Part shown: one piece after another, positions 16,700 to 23,380 of the stretch
Layout of the letters: each line of letters opens with the position of its first letter
Numbering within the stretch: position 1 is the first letter of the stretch
Assembly (NCBI RefSeq): GCF_001428255.1
Contig: NZ_LMRW01000012.1
Location: 392,715-456,714 of the forward strand
Reading direction: 5' to 3'
Length of the DNA stretch: 64,000 nt
From: Agromyces sp. Soil535
Lineage (GTDB): Bacteria; Actinomycetota; Actinomycetes; Actinomycetales; Microbacteriaceae
The notes under the pieces: model-generated
The model's input: only the letters and a program-made list of their open reading frames with translations
What the model was told of the DNA's origin: nothing
The model's database searches: none
Translations under genes and position numbers: made by a program

Positions 16700-17707
16700 A
16701 TGTCAGGCACCTCCCTCGTCACCGCCCGGGAGCGCGCGCTCGCCGTGCTCGGCGGCGAACCCGACGACGCGACGCTCGGGCGCTACCTGCACGGCTTCGC
16801 CGGCGTCGACGCCGTCGGCCTCGAGCAGCGCGCCGCGGGTCTCGGTACCCGCTCGATCAAGACGAGCTCCAAGAAGCGGGCGCTCGACCTGATCATCTCG
16901 CTCATCGACCTCACGACCCTCGAGGGCGCCGACACGCCCGGCAAGGTGCGCTCACTCGTCGCGAAGGCCGTGAACCCCGATCCCTCGGATGCCACGACCC
17001 CGCGCGTCGCCGCGGTCTGCGTCTACGGCGACTTGGTGCCCTACGCGATCGAGGCGCTCGGAGGGGCGCACGGCGACCCTGATGACGGGCTGATCTCGGT
17101 GGCCGCCGTGGCGACCGCGTTCCCGAGCGGCCGCTCGTCGCTCGAGATCAAGCTCGCCGACACGGCCGAGGCCGTCGCCGCCGGCGCCGACGAGATCGAC
17201 ATGGTCATCGACCGCAGCGCGTTCCTCGCAGGTCGCTACGGCCTCGTGTTCGACCAGATCGCGGCCGTCAAGGAGGCGTGCCGCCGCCCCGACGGCACGA
17301 GTGCGAGCCTCAAGGTCATCCTCGAGACGGGCGAGCTCGTGACCTACGACAACATGCGACGCGCGTCGTGGCTGTCGATCCTCGCGGGCGGCGACTTCAT
17401 CAAGACCTCCACGGGCAAGGTGCAGCCGGCGGCCACGCTGCCGGTCACGCTCCTCATGCTCGAGGTCGTGCGCGACTGGCACCTGATGACCGGCCAGCGC
17501 ATCGGCGTGAAGCCCGCCGGCGGCATCCGTGCCTCGAAGGACGCGATCAAGTACCTGGTGACGGTCGCCGAGACCGCGGGCGAAGAGTGGCTGCAGCCGC
17601 ACCTCTTCCGCTTCGGGGCGTCGAGCCTCCTGAACGACGTGCTGCTGCAGCGCCAGAAGATGACGACCGGTCACTACTCCGGCGCCGACTACGTGACGAT
17701 CGACTGA
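16700..17707 (+). CDS. deoC: Deoxyribose-phosphate aldolase
   Basis: Class I aldolase splitting 2-deoxy-D-ribose 5-phosphate into glyceraldehyde 3-phosphate and acetaldehyde. The 335-aa protein has the Schiff-base lysine in GGDFIKTSTGKVQPA (about K235), plus VCVYGDLVPYAIEAL, FPSGRSSLEIKLADTAEAVAAGADEIDMVID and GVKPAGGIRASKDAIKYL. This is the long actinobacterial form with an N-terminal extension of about 70 residues compared with E. coli DeoC. ATG 16700 fits the conserved start. The aldehyde dehydrogenase that follows can oxidise the acetaldehyde product. Confidence 0.95.
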   Translation: MSGTSLVTARERALAVLGGEPDDATLGRYLHGFAGVDAVGLEQRAAGLGTRSIKTSSKKRALDLIISLIDLTTLEGADTPGKVRSLVAKAVNPDPSDATTPRVAAVCVYGDLVPYAIEALGGAHGDPDDGLISVAAVATAFPSGRSSLEIKLADTAEAVAAGADEIDMVIDRSAFLAGRYGLVFDQIAAVKEACRRPDGTSASLKVILETGELVTYDNMRRASWLSILAGGDFIKTSTGKVQPAATLPVTLLMLEVVRDWHLMTGQRIGVKPAGGIRASKDAIKYLVTVAETAGEEWLQPHLFRFGASSLLNDVLLQRQKMTTGHYSGADYVTID

Positions 17708-17724
17708 GACGAGAGCACCGAACC

Positions 17725-19305
17725 ATGAGCTTCCTCGAGTACGCACCCGCACCCGAGTCGCGGGCGATCCTGTCGCTTCGCGACCGCTACGGCCTCTTCA
17801 TCGGCGGCGAGTTCGTCGACGGCCGCGGCACACCCTTCCAGACCATCTCGCCGTCCAGCGAGGAGCGGATCGCCGAGATCGCCAACGCGAACGAGGCGGA
17901 TGTCGCCGACGCCGTCGCCGCGGCCCGGCGCGCCTACGACCGCACGTGGTCGCGCATGAGCGGCCGCGACCGTGGCAAGTACCTCTTCCGCATCGCCCGG
18001 CTCGTGCAGGAGCGCACGCGCGAGCTCGCCGTGGCCGAGTCGCTCGACAACGGCAAGCCCATCAAGGAGTCGCGTGACGTCGACGTGCCGCTCGTCGCGG
18101 CGTGGTTCTTCTACTACGCCGGCTGGGCCGACAAGCTCGACCACGCCGGCCTCGGCGCGAATCCCCGCTCGCTCGGCGTCGCCGCCCAGGTGATCCCGTG
18201 GAACTTCCCGCTGCTCATGCTGGCGTGGAAGATCGCCCCGGCGCTCGCCGCGGGAAACACCGTGGTGCTGAAGCCCGCGGAGACCACGCCGCTCACGGCG
18301 CTCATCTTCGCCGAGATCATCCAGCAGGCCGACCTGCCGCCGGGCGTCGTGAACATCATCACGGGCGCGGGCGACACCGGAGCGGCGCTCGTCGCTGCCG
18401 AGGGCGTCGACAAGGTCGCGTTCACAGGGTCGACCGCGGTCGGCCGTGCCATCGCGAAGCAGATCGCGGGCAGCGACAAGAGGGCGACGCTCGAGCTCGG
18501 CGGCAAGGCCGCGAACATCGTCTTCGACGACGCGCCCATCGACCAGGCCATCGAGGGCATCGTCAACGGCATCTTCTTCAACCAGGGTCACGTGTGCTGC
18601 GCGGGCAGCCGCCTGCTCGTGCAGGAGAACATCCACGATGAGGTGGTCGAGCGGCTGAAGCAGCGCCTCTCCACACTCCGCCTCGGCGACCCGCTCGACA
18701 AGAACACCGACATCGGGGCGATCAACTCCAAGGAGCAGCTCGAGCGCATCCGCGAACTGTCCGACATCGGCGTCGCCGAAGGGGCTGATCGCTGGAGCGT
18801 GCCGTGCGAGATCCCCGAGAACGGGTTCTGGTACGCGCCGACGATCTTCACGAACGTGCAGACGTCGTACCGCATCGCCCGCGAGGAGATCTTCGGGCCG
18901 GTGCTCTCGGTGCTGACCTTCCGCACCCCGGCCGAGGCCATCGCGAAGGCGAACAACACGCCGTACGGCCTGTCGGCGGGCATCTGGACCGACAAGGGCA
19001 GCCGCATCCTCGCGGTCGCCGACCAGCTGCGGGCCGGCGTGATCTGGGCGAACACGTTCAACCGATTCGACCCGTCGAGCCCGTTCGGCGGCTACAAGGA
19101 GTCCGGCTATGGCCGCGAGGGCGGCCGTCACGGCCTCGCGGCGTACCTGTCGCCCGCGCCGATCGGCCAGGCCGCGATCACCGCTGGTCGAGGAGGCGCG
19201 CAGCGCCGTCTCGAGACCTCGGGTACGGCACCGGCAGATCTCGAGACGACCGCGAAGCGGTCTCCTCGATCAGCACGCTCCGCGACGAAGGGATCAAAGC
19301 GATGA
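17725..19305 (+). CDS. Aldehyde dehydrogenase in the deo operon
   Basis: NAD(P)-dependent aldehyde dehydrogenase, probably oxidising acetaldehyde made by DeoC. All core motifs are present: [52 protein letters not shown] (general-base Glu) and FNQGHVCCAGSR (catalytic Cys). EEIFGPV and FGGYKESGYGREGG follow. Start ATG 17725, 17 nt after deoC. The enzyme fold should end near AYLSPAP. A further tail of about 40 residues (Arg/Ser/Thr-rich) is encoded by an inserted inverted repeat at 19183-19274. Its stop overlaps the next start (ATGA). Confidence 0.93.
   Translation: MSFLEYAPAPESRAILSLRDRYGLFIGGEFVDGRGTPFQTISPSSEERIAEIANANEADVADAVAAARRAYDRTWSRMSGRDRGKYLFRIARLVQERTRELAVAESLDNGKPIKESRDVDVPLVAAWFFYYAGWADKLDHAGLGANPRSLGVAAQVIPWNFPLLMLAWKIAPALAAGNTVVLKPAETTPLTALIFAEIIQQADLPPGVVNIITGAGDTGAALVAAEGVDKVAFTGSTAVGRAIAKQIAGSDKRATLELGGKAANIVFDDAPIDQAIEGIVNGIFFNQGHVCCAGSRLLVQENIHDEVVERLKQRLSTLRLGDPLDKNTDIGAINSKEQLERIRELSDIGVAEGADRWSVPCEIPENGFWYAPTIFTNVQTSYRIAREEIFGPVLSVLTFRTPAEAIAKANNTPYGLSAGIWTDKGSRILAVADQLRAGVIWANTFNRFDPSSPFGGYKESGYGREGGRHGLAAYLSPAPIGQAAITAGRGGAQRRLETSGTAPADLETTAKRSPRSARSATKGSKR
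19183..19274 (+). repeat. REP-like inverted repeat inside the ALDH 3' end
   Basis: Two related units lie head to head. The left unit is 19183-19218 (GCTGGTCGAGGAG... ...GTCTCGAGAC) and the right is 19238-19274, whose reverse complement begins GCTGATCGAGGAG and ends GTCTCGAGA. Each has its own inner stem (GGCGC/GCGCC; GACCGC/GCGGTC). A similar unit occurs at 34173-34206. The block resembles dispersed palindromic repeats of Microbacteriaceae and here supplies the C-terminal codons of the enzyme. Confidence 0.7.
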
Positions 19306-20162
19306 GCCGCCTCGCCGTGCCGAAGACGTACAAGCTCTACATCGGCGGCGCCTTCCCGCGCAGCGAGTCCGGGCGCACCTACGAGGTGCTGAAGGCCGAC
19401 GGCGGGTTCCTCGCCAACGCCGCGAAGGCCTCGCGGAAGGACGCCCGCGATGCGGTCGTCGCCGCGCGTGGCGCGGTCGGGGGCTGGGGCGGCGCCACCC
19501 CGTACAACCGCGGCCAGGTGCTCTATCGCATCGCCGAGCTCCTCGAGGGGCGGCGGGCGCAGTTCGTCGCCGAGATCGAGGAGGCCGAGGGCGTGTCGCG
19601 CGCCGTGGCGTCGGCGCAGGTCGACGAGTCGATCGACCGCTGGGTCTGGTACGCCGGCTGGGCCGACAAGTTCGCGCAGGTCGCGGGCAATGCGAACCCG
19701 GTGGCGGGGCCGTACTTCAACATCTCGGTGCCCGAGCCCACCGGTGTCGTCGCGATCATCGCGCCGCAGGACACGTCGCTCCTCGGCTTCGTGTCGGCGG
19801 TCGCGCCGGCCCTCGTCGCCGGCAACTCCGTGGTCGTGGTCGCGAGCGAGCGGTTCCCGCTCTCGGCGATCAGCCTCGCCGAGGTGCTCGCGACCAGCGA
19901 CGTGCCGAAGGGCGTCGTCAACGTGCTGACGGGCTCGCCCGCCGAGATCGCGCCCTGGCTCGCGAGCCACTCCGACGTCAACGCGATCGACCTCGTCGGT
20001 GCGGGCGACCTGGACTGGATCTCGCTCGAGATCGCCGCGGCCGACACGCTGAAGCGCGTGCTCCGGCCCGAGTCCGGCCCGGATGCCGCGGCGCCGGCGC
20101 TCGGGCGCATCAGCGCGTTCACCGAGACCAAGACGGTCTGGCACACGAAGAGCCTGCGGTAG
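19302..20162 (+). CDS. ALDH-like protein lacking the catalytic domain
   Basis: 286 aa, far shorter than the usual 480-500. The N-terminal two-thirds align with an aldehyde dehydrogenase NAD-binding domain (KLYIGGAFPRSESGRTYEV; RWVWYAGWADKFAQV; PEPTGVVAIIAPQD; APALVAGNSVVVVASE; GVVNVLTG). The usual FTGS becomes DLVGAG. The ELGGK base, the catalytic Cys segment and EEIFGPV are absent. The sequence then resumes at the normal C-terminal tail (SAFTETKTVWHTKSLR). It therefore looks like an internal deletion kept as a fixed form rather than a decaying gene. It is translationally coupled to the full ALDH and may be a structural partner. No catalytic function is expected. Confidence 0.85.
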   Translation: MSRLAVPKTYKLYIGGAFPRSESGRTYEVLKADGGFLANAAKASRKDARDAVVAARGAVGGWGGATPYNRGQVLYRIAELLEGRRAQFVAEIEEAEGVSRAVASAQVDESIDRWVWYAGWADKFAQVAGNANPVAGPYFNISVPEPTGVVAIIAPQDTSLLGFVSAVAPALVAGNSVVVVASERFPLSAISLAEVLATSDVPKGVVNVLTGSPAEIAPWLASHSDVNAIDLVGAGDLDWISLEIAAADTLKRVLRPESGPDAAAPALGRISAFTETKTVWHTKSLR

Positions 20163-20164
20163 CG

Positions 20165-20404
20165 ATGAGCGGCCGGGGCGGGGCATCCGACGAGCGGGGA
20201 CGACTGGTCGCCGACCCGTTCGACTACCGCGTCACGAAGAAGGGCGGGGTCATCGTCTCCCGCGGTGGCCGGGTCGTCTTGACCGTGGGCGGCGGCAATG
20301 CCGCGCGGCTCATCGTCGCCCTGCAGCGTGCCGACGATTCACAGGCGCAGCACCTGCTGGCACGCGCGACCGGCGACTACCGTCGAGGCAACGAACGGGG
20401 CTGA
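20165..20404 (+). CDS. Small conserved actinobacterial protein
   Basis: 79 aa from ATG 20165, only 2 nt after the truncated ALDH stop. The core DPFDYRVTKKGGVIVSRGGRVVLTVGGGNAARLIVAL and the end LLARATGDYRRGNERG match a small protein family common in actinobacteria and of unknown function. It has no signal peptide or membrane segment. Its place as the last gene of the deo operon may be incidental. Confidence 0.75.
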   Translation: MSGRGGASDERGRLVADPFDYRVTKKGGVIVSRGGRVVLTVGGGNAARLIVALQRADDSQAQHLLARATGDYRRGNERG

Positions 20405-20437
20405 CCACGGTGCACGGGTGCGGGCCCAGCGTGTGGA

Positions 20438-20468
20438 GGTAACGAAACGGTAACGATGTTGCTAGAGT
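20438..20468 (+). promoter_or_regulatory. 11-bp direct repeats and -10 upstream of glpQ
   Basis: GGTAACGA starts at 20438 and 20449, giving an 11-bp period. TAGAGT (20463-20468) follows as a TANNNT -10. The layout resembles a PhoP-activated promoter in which repeats replace the -35. The repeat word (GTTACC in reverse) differs from the GTTCACC consensus, so the assignment is tentative. Confidence 0.45.
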
Positions 20469-20519
20469 GACCTGCACCGTCGCGCAACGGCGCGCGATCG
20501 GTGGAAAGGCCCGACGCCC

Positions 20520-21488
20520 GTGACCCGAACGCCCGATGCGATCGACCCGAGGATCGCACCGCCCGCCCGTCCCACGCGCCTCCCGGCGCGTTCCGCACTC
20601 GATCGCCTGTCTCATCCGCCTCGACGCGCCGTGCGCATCGCCTGCGCCCTGGTCTGCACCCTCGCCATCGCCGCGCTGCTGCTCGTCGCGACCACGCCCA
20701 CGACGGCCTCGGCAGTCGACGTGTTCGGCGCACTCCGGGTGCCCGGCGAGGCCGCACTCATCGTCGGACACCGCGGCGACCGCGCGGAGGCACCCGAGAA
20801 CACCATGCCCTCGCTCGAGCTCGCCATGGACGACCTCTCCTTCGTCGAGACCGACGTGCAGCTGAGCCGCGACGGCGTGCCGGTGCTGTTCCACGACAGC
20901 ACGCTCGAGCGCGTGACGGGCGACCGGCGGTCGGTCGGCGACCTCGACCTCGACGAACTCCGCCGCCTCGACGTCGGCGGATGGTACGGCCGCGACCATG
21001 TGGGGGAGCGGATGCCGACCCTCGACGAGTTCCTCGCAGCCCTCGCTCTCCGGGAGTCGGCGCGCGCACTCGTGGAGCTGAAGGCGGACTGGACCGTCGA
21101 GGAGGTGCGCACGGTCGTCGACCTCGTCGAGCGGCACCAGCTGCGCGGCCGGGTCGTGCTTCAGAGCTTCAGCCTGGAGACCCTGTTCGCGGTGCAGCGC
21201 GTGTCGCCGACGACGCCGCGCATCATGCTCATCCGGGAGCTGCCGGCCGATCCCGTGCCGCTCGCCGAGCGGCTCGGCGTGGTCGGCTTCGGCACGACGG
21301 CGGCATCCGTCTCGGCGGCGCCGGGGGCACTCGAGGCGCTGCACGAGGCCGGGGTCGCCGTGCTCTGCTACACGCTGAACTCCCACGAACGCTGGCAGGA
21401 GGTGAGCGCGCTGGGCGTCGACGGCATCATCACCGACCAGCCGAGCGAGCTCGACGAGTGGCTCGCAGTGACGGCGCCCGGCACCTGA
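20520..21488 (+). CDS. glpQ: Glycerophosphodiester phosphodiesterase
   Basis: Hydrolyses glycerophosphodiesters to glycerol 3-phosphate and an alcohol. The 322-aa protein has the GDPD fold: VGHRGDRAEAPENTMPSLELAM with catalytic His-Arg, FVETDVQLSRDGVPVLFHDSTLERVTG with the metal-binding Glu/Asp and second His, and VELKADW. It ends with VLCYTLNSHERWQEVSALGVDGIITDQPSEL. An N-terminal hydrophobic segment at about 39-63 (RIACALVCTLAIAALLLVATT) indicates a membrane anchor or uncleaved signal, so it acts outside. GTG 20520 has GGAAAGG upstream. Pho control is suggested by the upstream 11-bp repeats. Confidence 0.9.
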   Translation: MTRTPDAIDPRIAPPARPTRLPARSALDRLSHPPRRAVRIACALVCTLAIAALLLVATTPTTASAVDVFGALRVPGEAALIVGHRGDRAEAPENTMPSLELAMDDLSFVETDVQLSRDGVPVLFHDSTLERVTGDRRSVGDLDLDELRRLDVGGWYGRDHVGERMPTLDEFLAALALRESARALVELKADWTVEEVRTVVDLVERHQLRGRVVLQSFSLETLFAVQRVSPTTPRIMLIRELPADPVPLAERLGVVGFGTTAASVSAAPGALEALHEAGVAVLCYTLNSHERWQEVSALGVDGIITDQPSELDEWLAVTAPGT

Positions 21489-21524
21489 CCTCGCGTCACG
21501 GGCACGCGCGCCGCACCCGCGCGG

Positions 21525-22067
21525 TCAGTCCACGTCGAAGCCGAGCCGATCGGCGGCGGCGCGGAACTCTTCGTGCATCCGCTCCGAGAACAGCACGAAG
21601 CGCACGAGCCCGGGCGCGGCATCCGACCCTGCGGCGGTTTCGAGCGCGACCATGGCGGCGTCGTCGGCCGGCCAGCCGTACACGCCGGCAGAGATCGCGG
21701 GGAAGGCGAGGGATGCCGCGCCGAGCCGCGCGGCGACCGCGAGCGAGTTGCGGTACGCGGCGCGCAGCAACTCGCGCCGCGCGTCGGCCTCGGCCCCCGG
21801 CCCCGGCCACACGGGGCCCACCGCGTGGATCACCCAGCGCGCGGCGAGCCGGCCCGCGCCGGTCGCGACGGCCTCGCCCGTCGGCAGGCCGGCGCGGAAC
21901 GTGGTCGCCCTGAGTGTTCGGCACTCCTCGAGGATCTCGGGTCCGCCGGCTCGGTGGATGGCGCCGTCGACGCCGCCGCCGCCGAGCAGGCTCGAGTTGG
22001 CGGCGTTCACGATGGCGTCGACGCGTTCGGCGGTGATGTCGCCGATGGCGAGTTCGATGCGGGTCAC
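21525..22067 (-). CDS. Macro-domain ADP-ribose hydrolase
   Basis: 180-aa MacroD-type protein that removes ADP-ribose from proteins or hydrolyses O-acetyl-ADP-ribose. The signature is [34 protein letters not shown] (residues about 9-42), followed by [31 protein letters not shown] and [19 protein letters not shown]. The catalytic loop [10 protein letters not shown] is intact. GTG 22067 is 33 nt after mmuM on the same strand, with GGGAGG upstream, so it is probably the last gene of a csoR-mmuM-macro operon. Confidence 0.93.
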   Translation of the reverse strand: MTRIELAIGDITAERVDAIVNAANSSLLGGGGVDGAIHRAGGPEILEECRTLRATTFRAGLPTGEAVATGAGRLAARWVIHAVGPVWPGPGAEADARRELLRAAYRNSLAVAARLGAASLAFPAISAGVYGWPADDAAMVALETAAGSDAAPGLVRFVLFSERMHEEFRAAADRLGFDVD

Positions 22068-22100
22068 GATGGCGCCTCCCCTCCCTGGGACGGCCTCGTC

Positions 22101-23018
22101 TCAGGCCGCGCGGCCGGGCGACAGCGCTTCGGCGATCGCGCGGATCTCGCCCGGCCCCGTGCGGCAGCAGCCGCCGATGACGGCGGCGCCCGCCGTGCGC
22201 CACGCCCGAACGAGCGCGGAGGGGAAGACCGGCGTCCCGTGCCAGGTGCGGGACGCCCCGTCCCAGGTCTCCCCGCTGTTCGGGTAGGCGACGATCGGCT
22301 TGCCGGTCACCCCACGGGCGACTGCGATCGCGCCCGCCACCTCGGCCGGCGCGCAGCAGTTCACTCCCACCGCGACCACCTCGTCGCTCGAGGCGGCGAC
22401 GGCGAACGCCTCGGCGAGTGGCTCACCACTGCGCATGCGGCCGCCGTCCGGCGTGACGGTGATCCAGGCGGGAACGCCCGTGCCGTCGAGCTCGGCGACG
22501 ATCGCCTCGACCTCCGCGAGCGTCGCCACGGTCTCGGCGGCGAGCAGGTCCGCGCCGGCGTCGGCGAGCACGCGCAGGCGCTCACGGTGCCAGGTGCGCA
22601 ACTCGGCGACGCCGAGGCCGAGGTCGCGGTACTCGGAGCCGTCGCCGATCATGGCGCCGTATGGGCCGATCGACGCGGCGATCCATCCGCGGCCCGCCTC
22701 GTCGCGGGCGCGACGAGCGAGGTCGACGCTTCGGATGAGCAGTTCCGTCGTGGCCCTCCGGTCGAGGCCCGCGCGGTCGCACCCCTCGTAGGTGACCTGG
22801 TAGGAGGCGGTGATGGCGATGTCGGCGCCGGCGGCGAAGTAGTCGCGATGCGCCGCGAGCACGAGATCCGGTCGGTCGGCGAGCACGCGGGCGCTCCACA
22901 GGTCGGAGGCGACGTCGGCGCCGAGGTCCTCGAGGCGCGTGCCGAGGCCGCCGTCGAGCACGAGGGGCCCGTCGGCGAGGGCATCGAGCAGCGAGGGCCG
23001 CGGCATCCGCTGGGTCAT
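22101..23018 (-). CDS. mmuM: Homocysteine S-methyltransferase
   Basis: Zinc enzyme that transfers a methyl group from S-methylmethionine or S-adenosylmethionine to homocysteine, giving methionine. The 305-aa protein has the zinc ligands in VGVNCCAP and AVIGGCCRTGP (the GGCC motif), and the N-terminal GPLVLDGGLGTRLEDLGAD. The sequence fits the short, cobalamin-independent MmuM form. It starts at ATG 23018, overlapping the csoR-type stop by 4 nt, so the two are translationally coupled. Confidence 0.94.
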   Translation of the reverse strand: MTQRMPRPSLLDALADGPLVLDGGLGTRLEDLGADVASDLWSARVLADRPDLVLAAHRDYFAAGADIAITASYQVTYEGCDRAGLDRRATTELLIRSVDLARRARDEAGRGWIAASIGPYGAMIGDGSEYRDLGLGVAELRTWHRERLRVLADAGADLLAAETVATLAEVEAIVAELDGTGVPAWITVTPDGGRMRSGEPLAEAFAVAASSDEVVAVGVNCCAPAEVAGAIAVARGVTGKPIVAYPNSGETWDGASRTWHGTPVFPSALVRAWRTAGAAVIGGCCRTGPGEIRAIAEALSPGRAA

Positions 23019-23293
23019 CCCCGATTGTTGGAGAGTTCGAAGATGCGCACGAGCTCTGCGACGGCCGCCTCGCGCTGCTCGCCGCCCGTCTCGTACATCT
23101 CGCTCACGTGAGTGCGCAGGTGGTTCTCGACGAGCAGCTTGTTGAGCGAGCCGAGTGACTTCTGCACGGCGAGCGACAGCGTGATGATGTCGACGCAGTA
23201 GTCCTCGTTCTCGATCATCTTCTCGATGCCGCGCAGCTGGCCCTCGATGACCTTGGTGCGGTGCAGGGCGCGCTTCTTGATGTCATCGATCAC
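23015..23293 (-). CDS. CsoR/RcnR-family metal-sensing repressor
   Basis: 92-aa all-helical repressor of the CsoR/RcnR/FrmR family. The fingerprint is HRTKVIEGQLRGIEKMIENEDYCVDIITLSLAVQKSLGSLNKLLVENHLRTHV. Metal positions read C33-H58-H62: the Cu(I) sensor pattern C-H-C has its second Cys replaced by His, closer to RcnR-like sensors, so the metal cannot be assumed to be copper. GTG 23293 is supported by TATCCT six nt upstream. A GC-tract palindrome typical of CsoR operators covers the -35 position, so autoregulation is likely. It is cotranscribed with mmuM. Confidence 0.9.
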   Translation of the reverse strand: MIDDIKKRALHRTKVIEGQLRGIEKMIENEDYCVDIITLSLAVQKSLGSLNKLLVENHLRTHVSEMYETGGEQREAAVAELVRIFELSNNRG

Positions 23294-23299
23294 GAGATC

Positions 23300-23336
23300 A
23301 GGATACCTTGTGCGCACCAGATACCCCTCTGGGTAT
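23300..23336 (-). promoter_or_regulatory. csoR promoter with GC-tract operator
   Basis: On the minus strand TATCCT (complement of 23300-23305) lies six nt before GTG 23293. ATACCC-CTCT-GGGTAT at 23321-23336 is an inverted repeat with G/C tracts flanked by A/T, the form bound by CsoR/RcnR proteins. It covers the expected -35 position (23323-23328). It is also 33 bp upstream of the -10 of the divergent DUF2207 gene. Confidence 0.7.
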
Positions 23337-23368
23337 CCCGGGGGTGTCCCCGACGAACGCCGGGGCGC

Positions 23369-23374
23369 TAGCGT
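23369..23374 (+). promoter_or_regulatory. Leaderless -10 of the DUF2207 gene
   Basis: TAGCGT followed by six nt and ATG 23381. No Shine-Dalgarno sequence is present. Confidence 0.5.
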
Positions 23375-23380
23375 TGGGGC

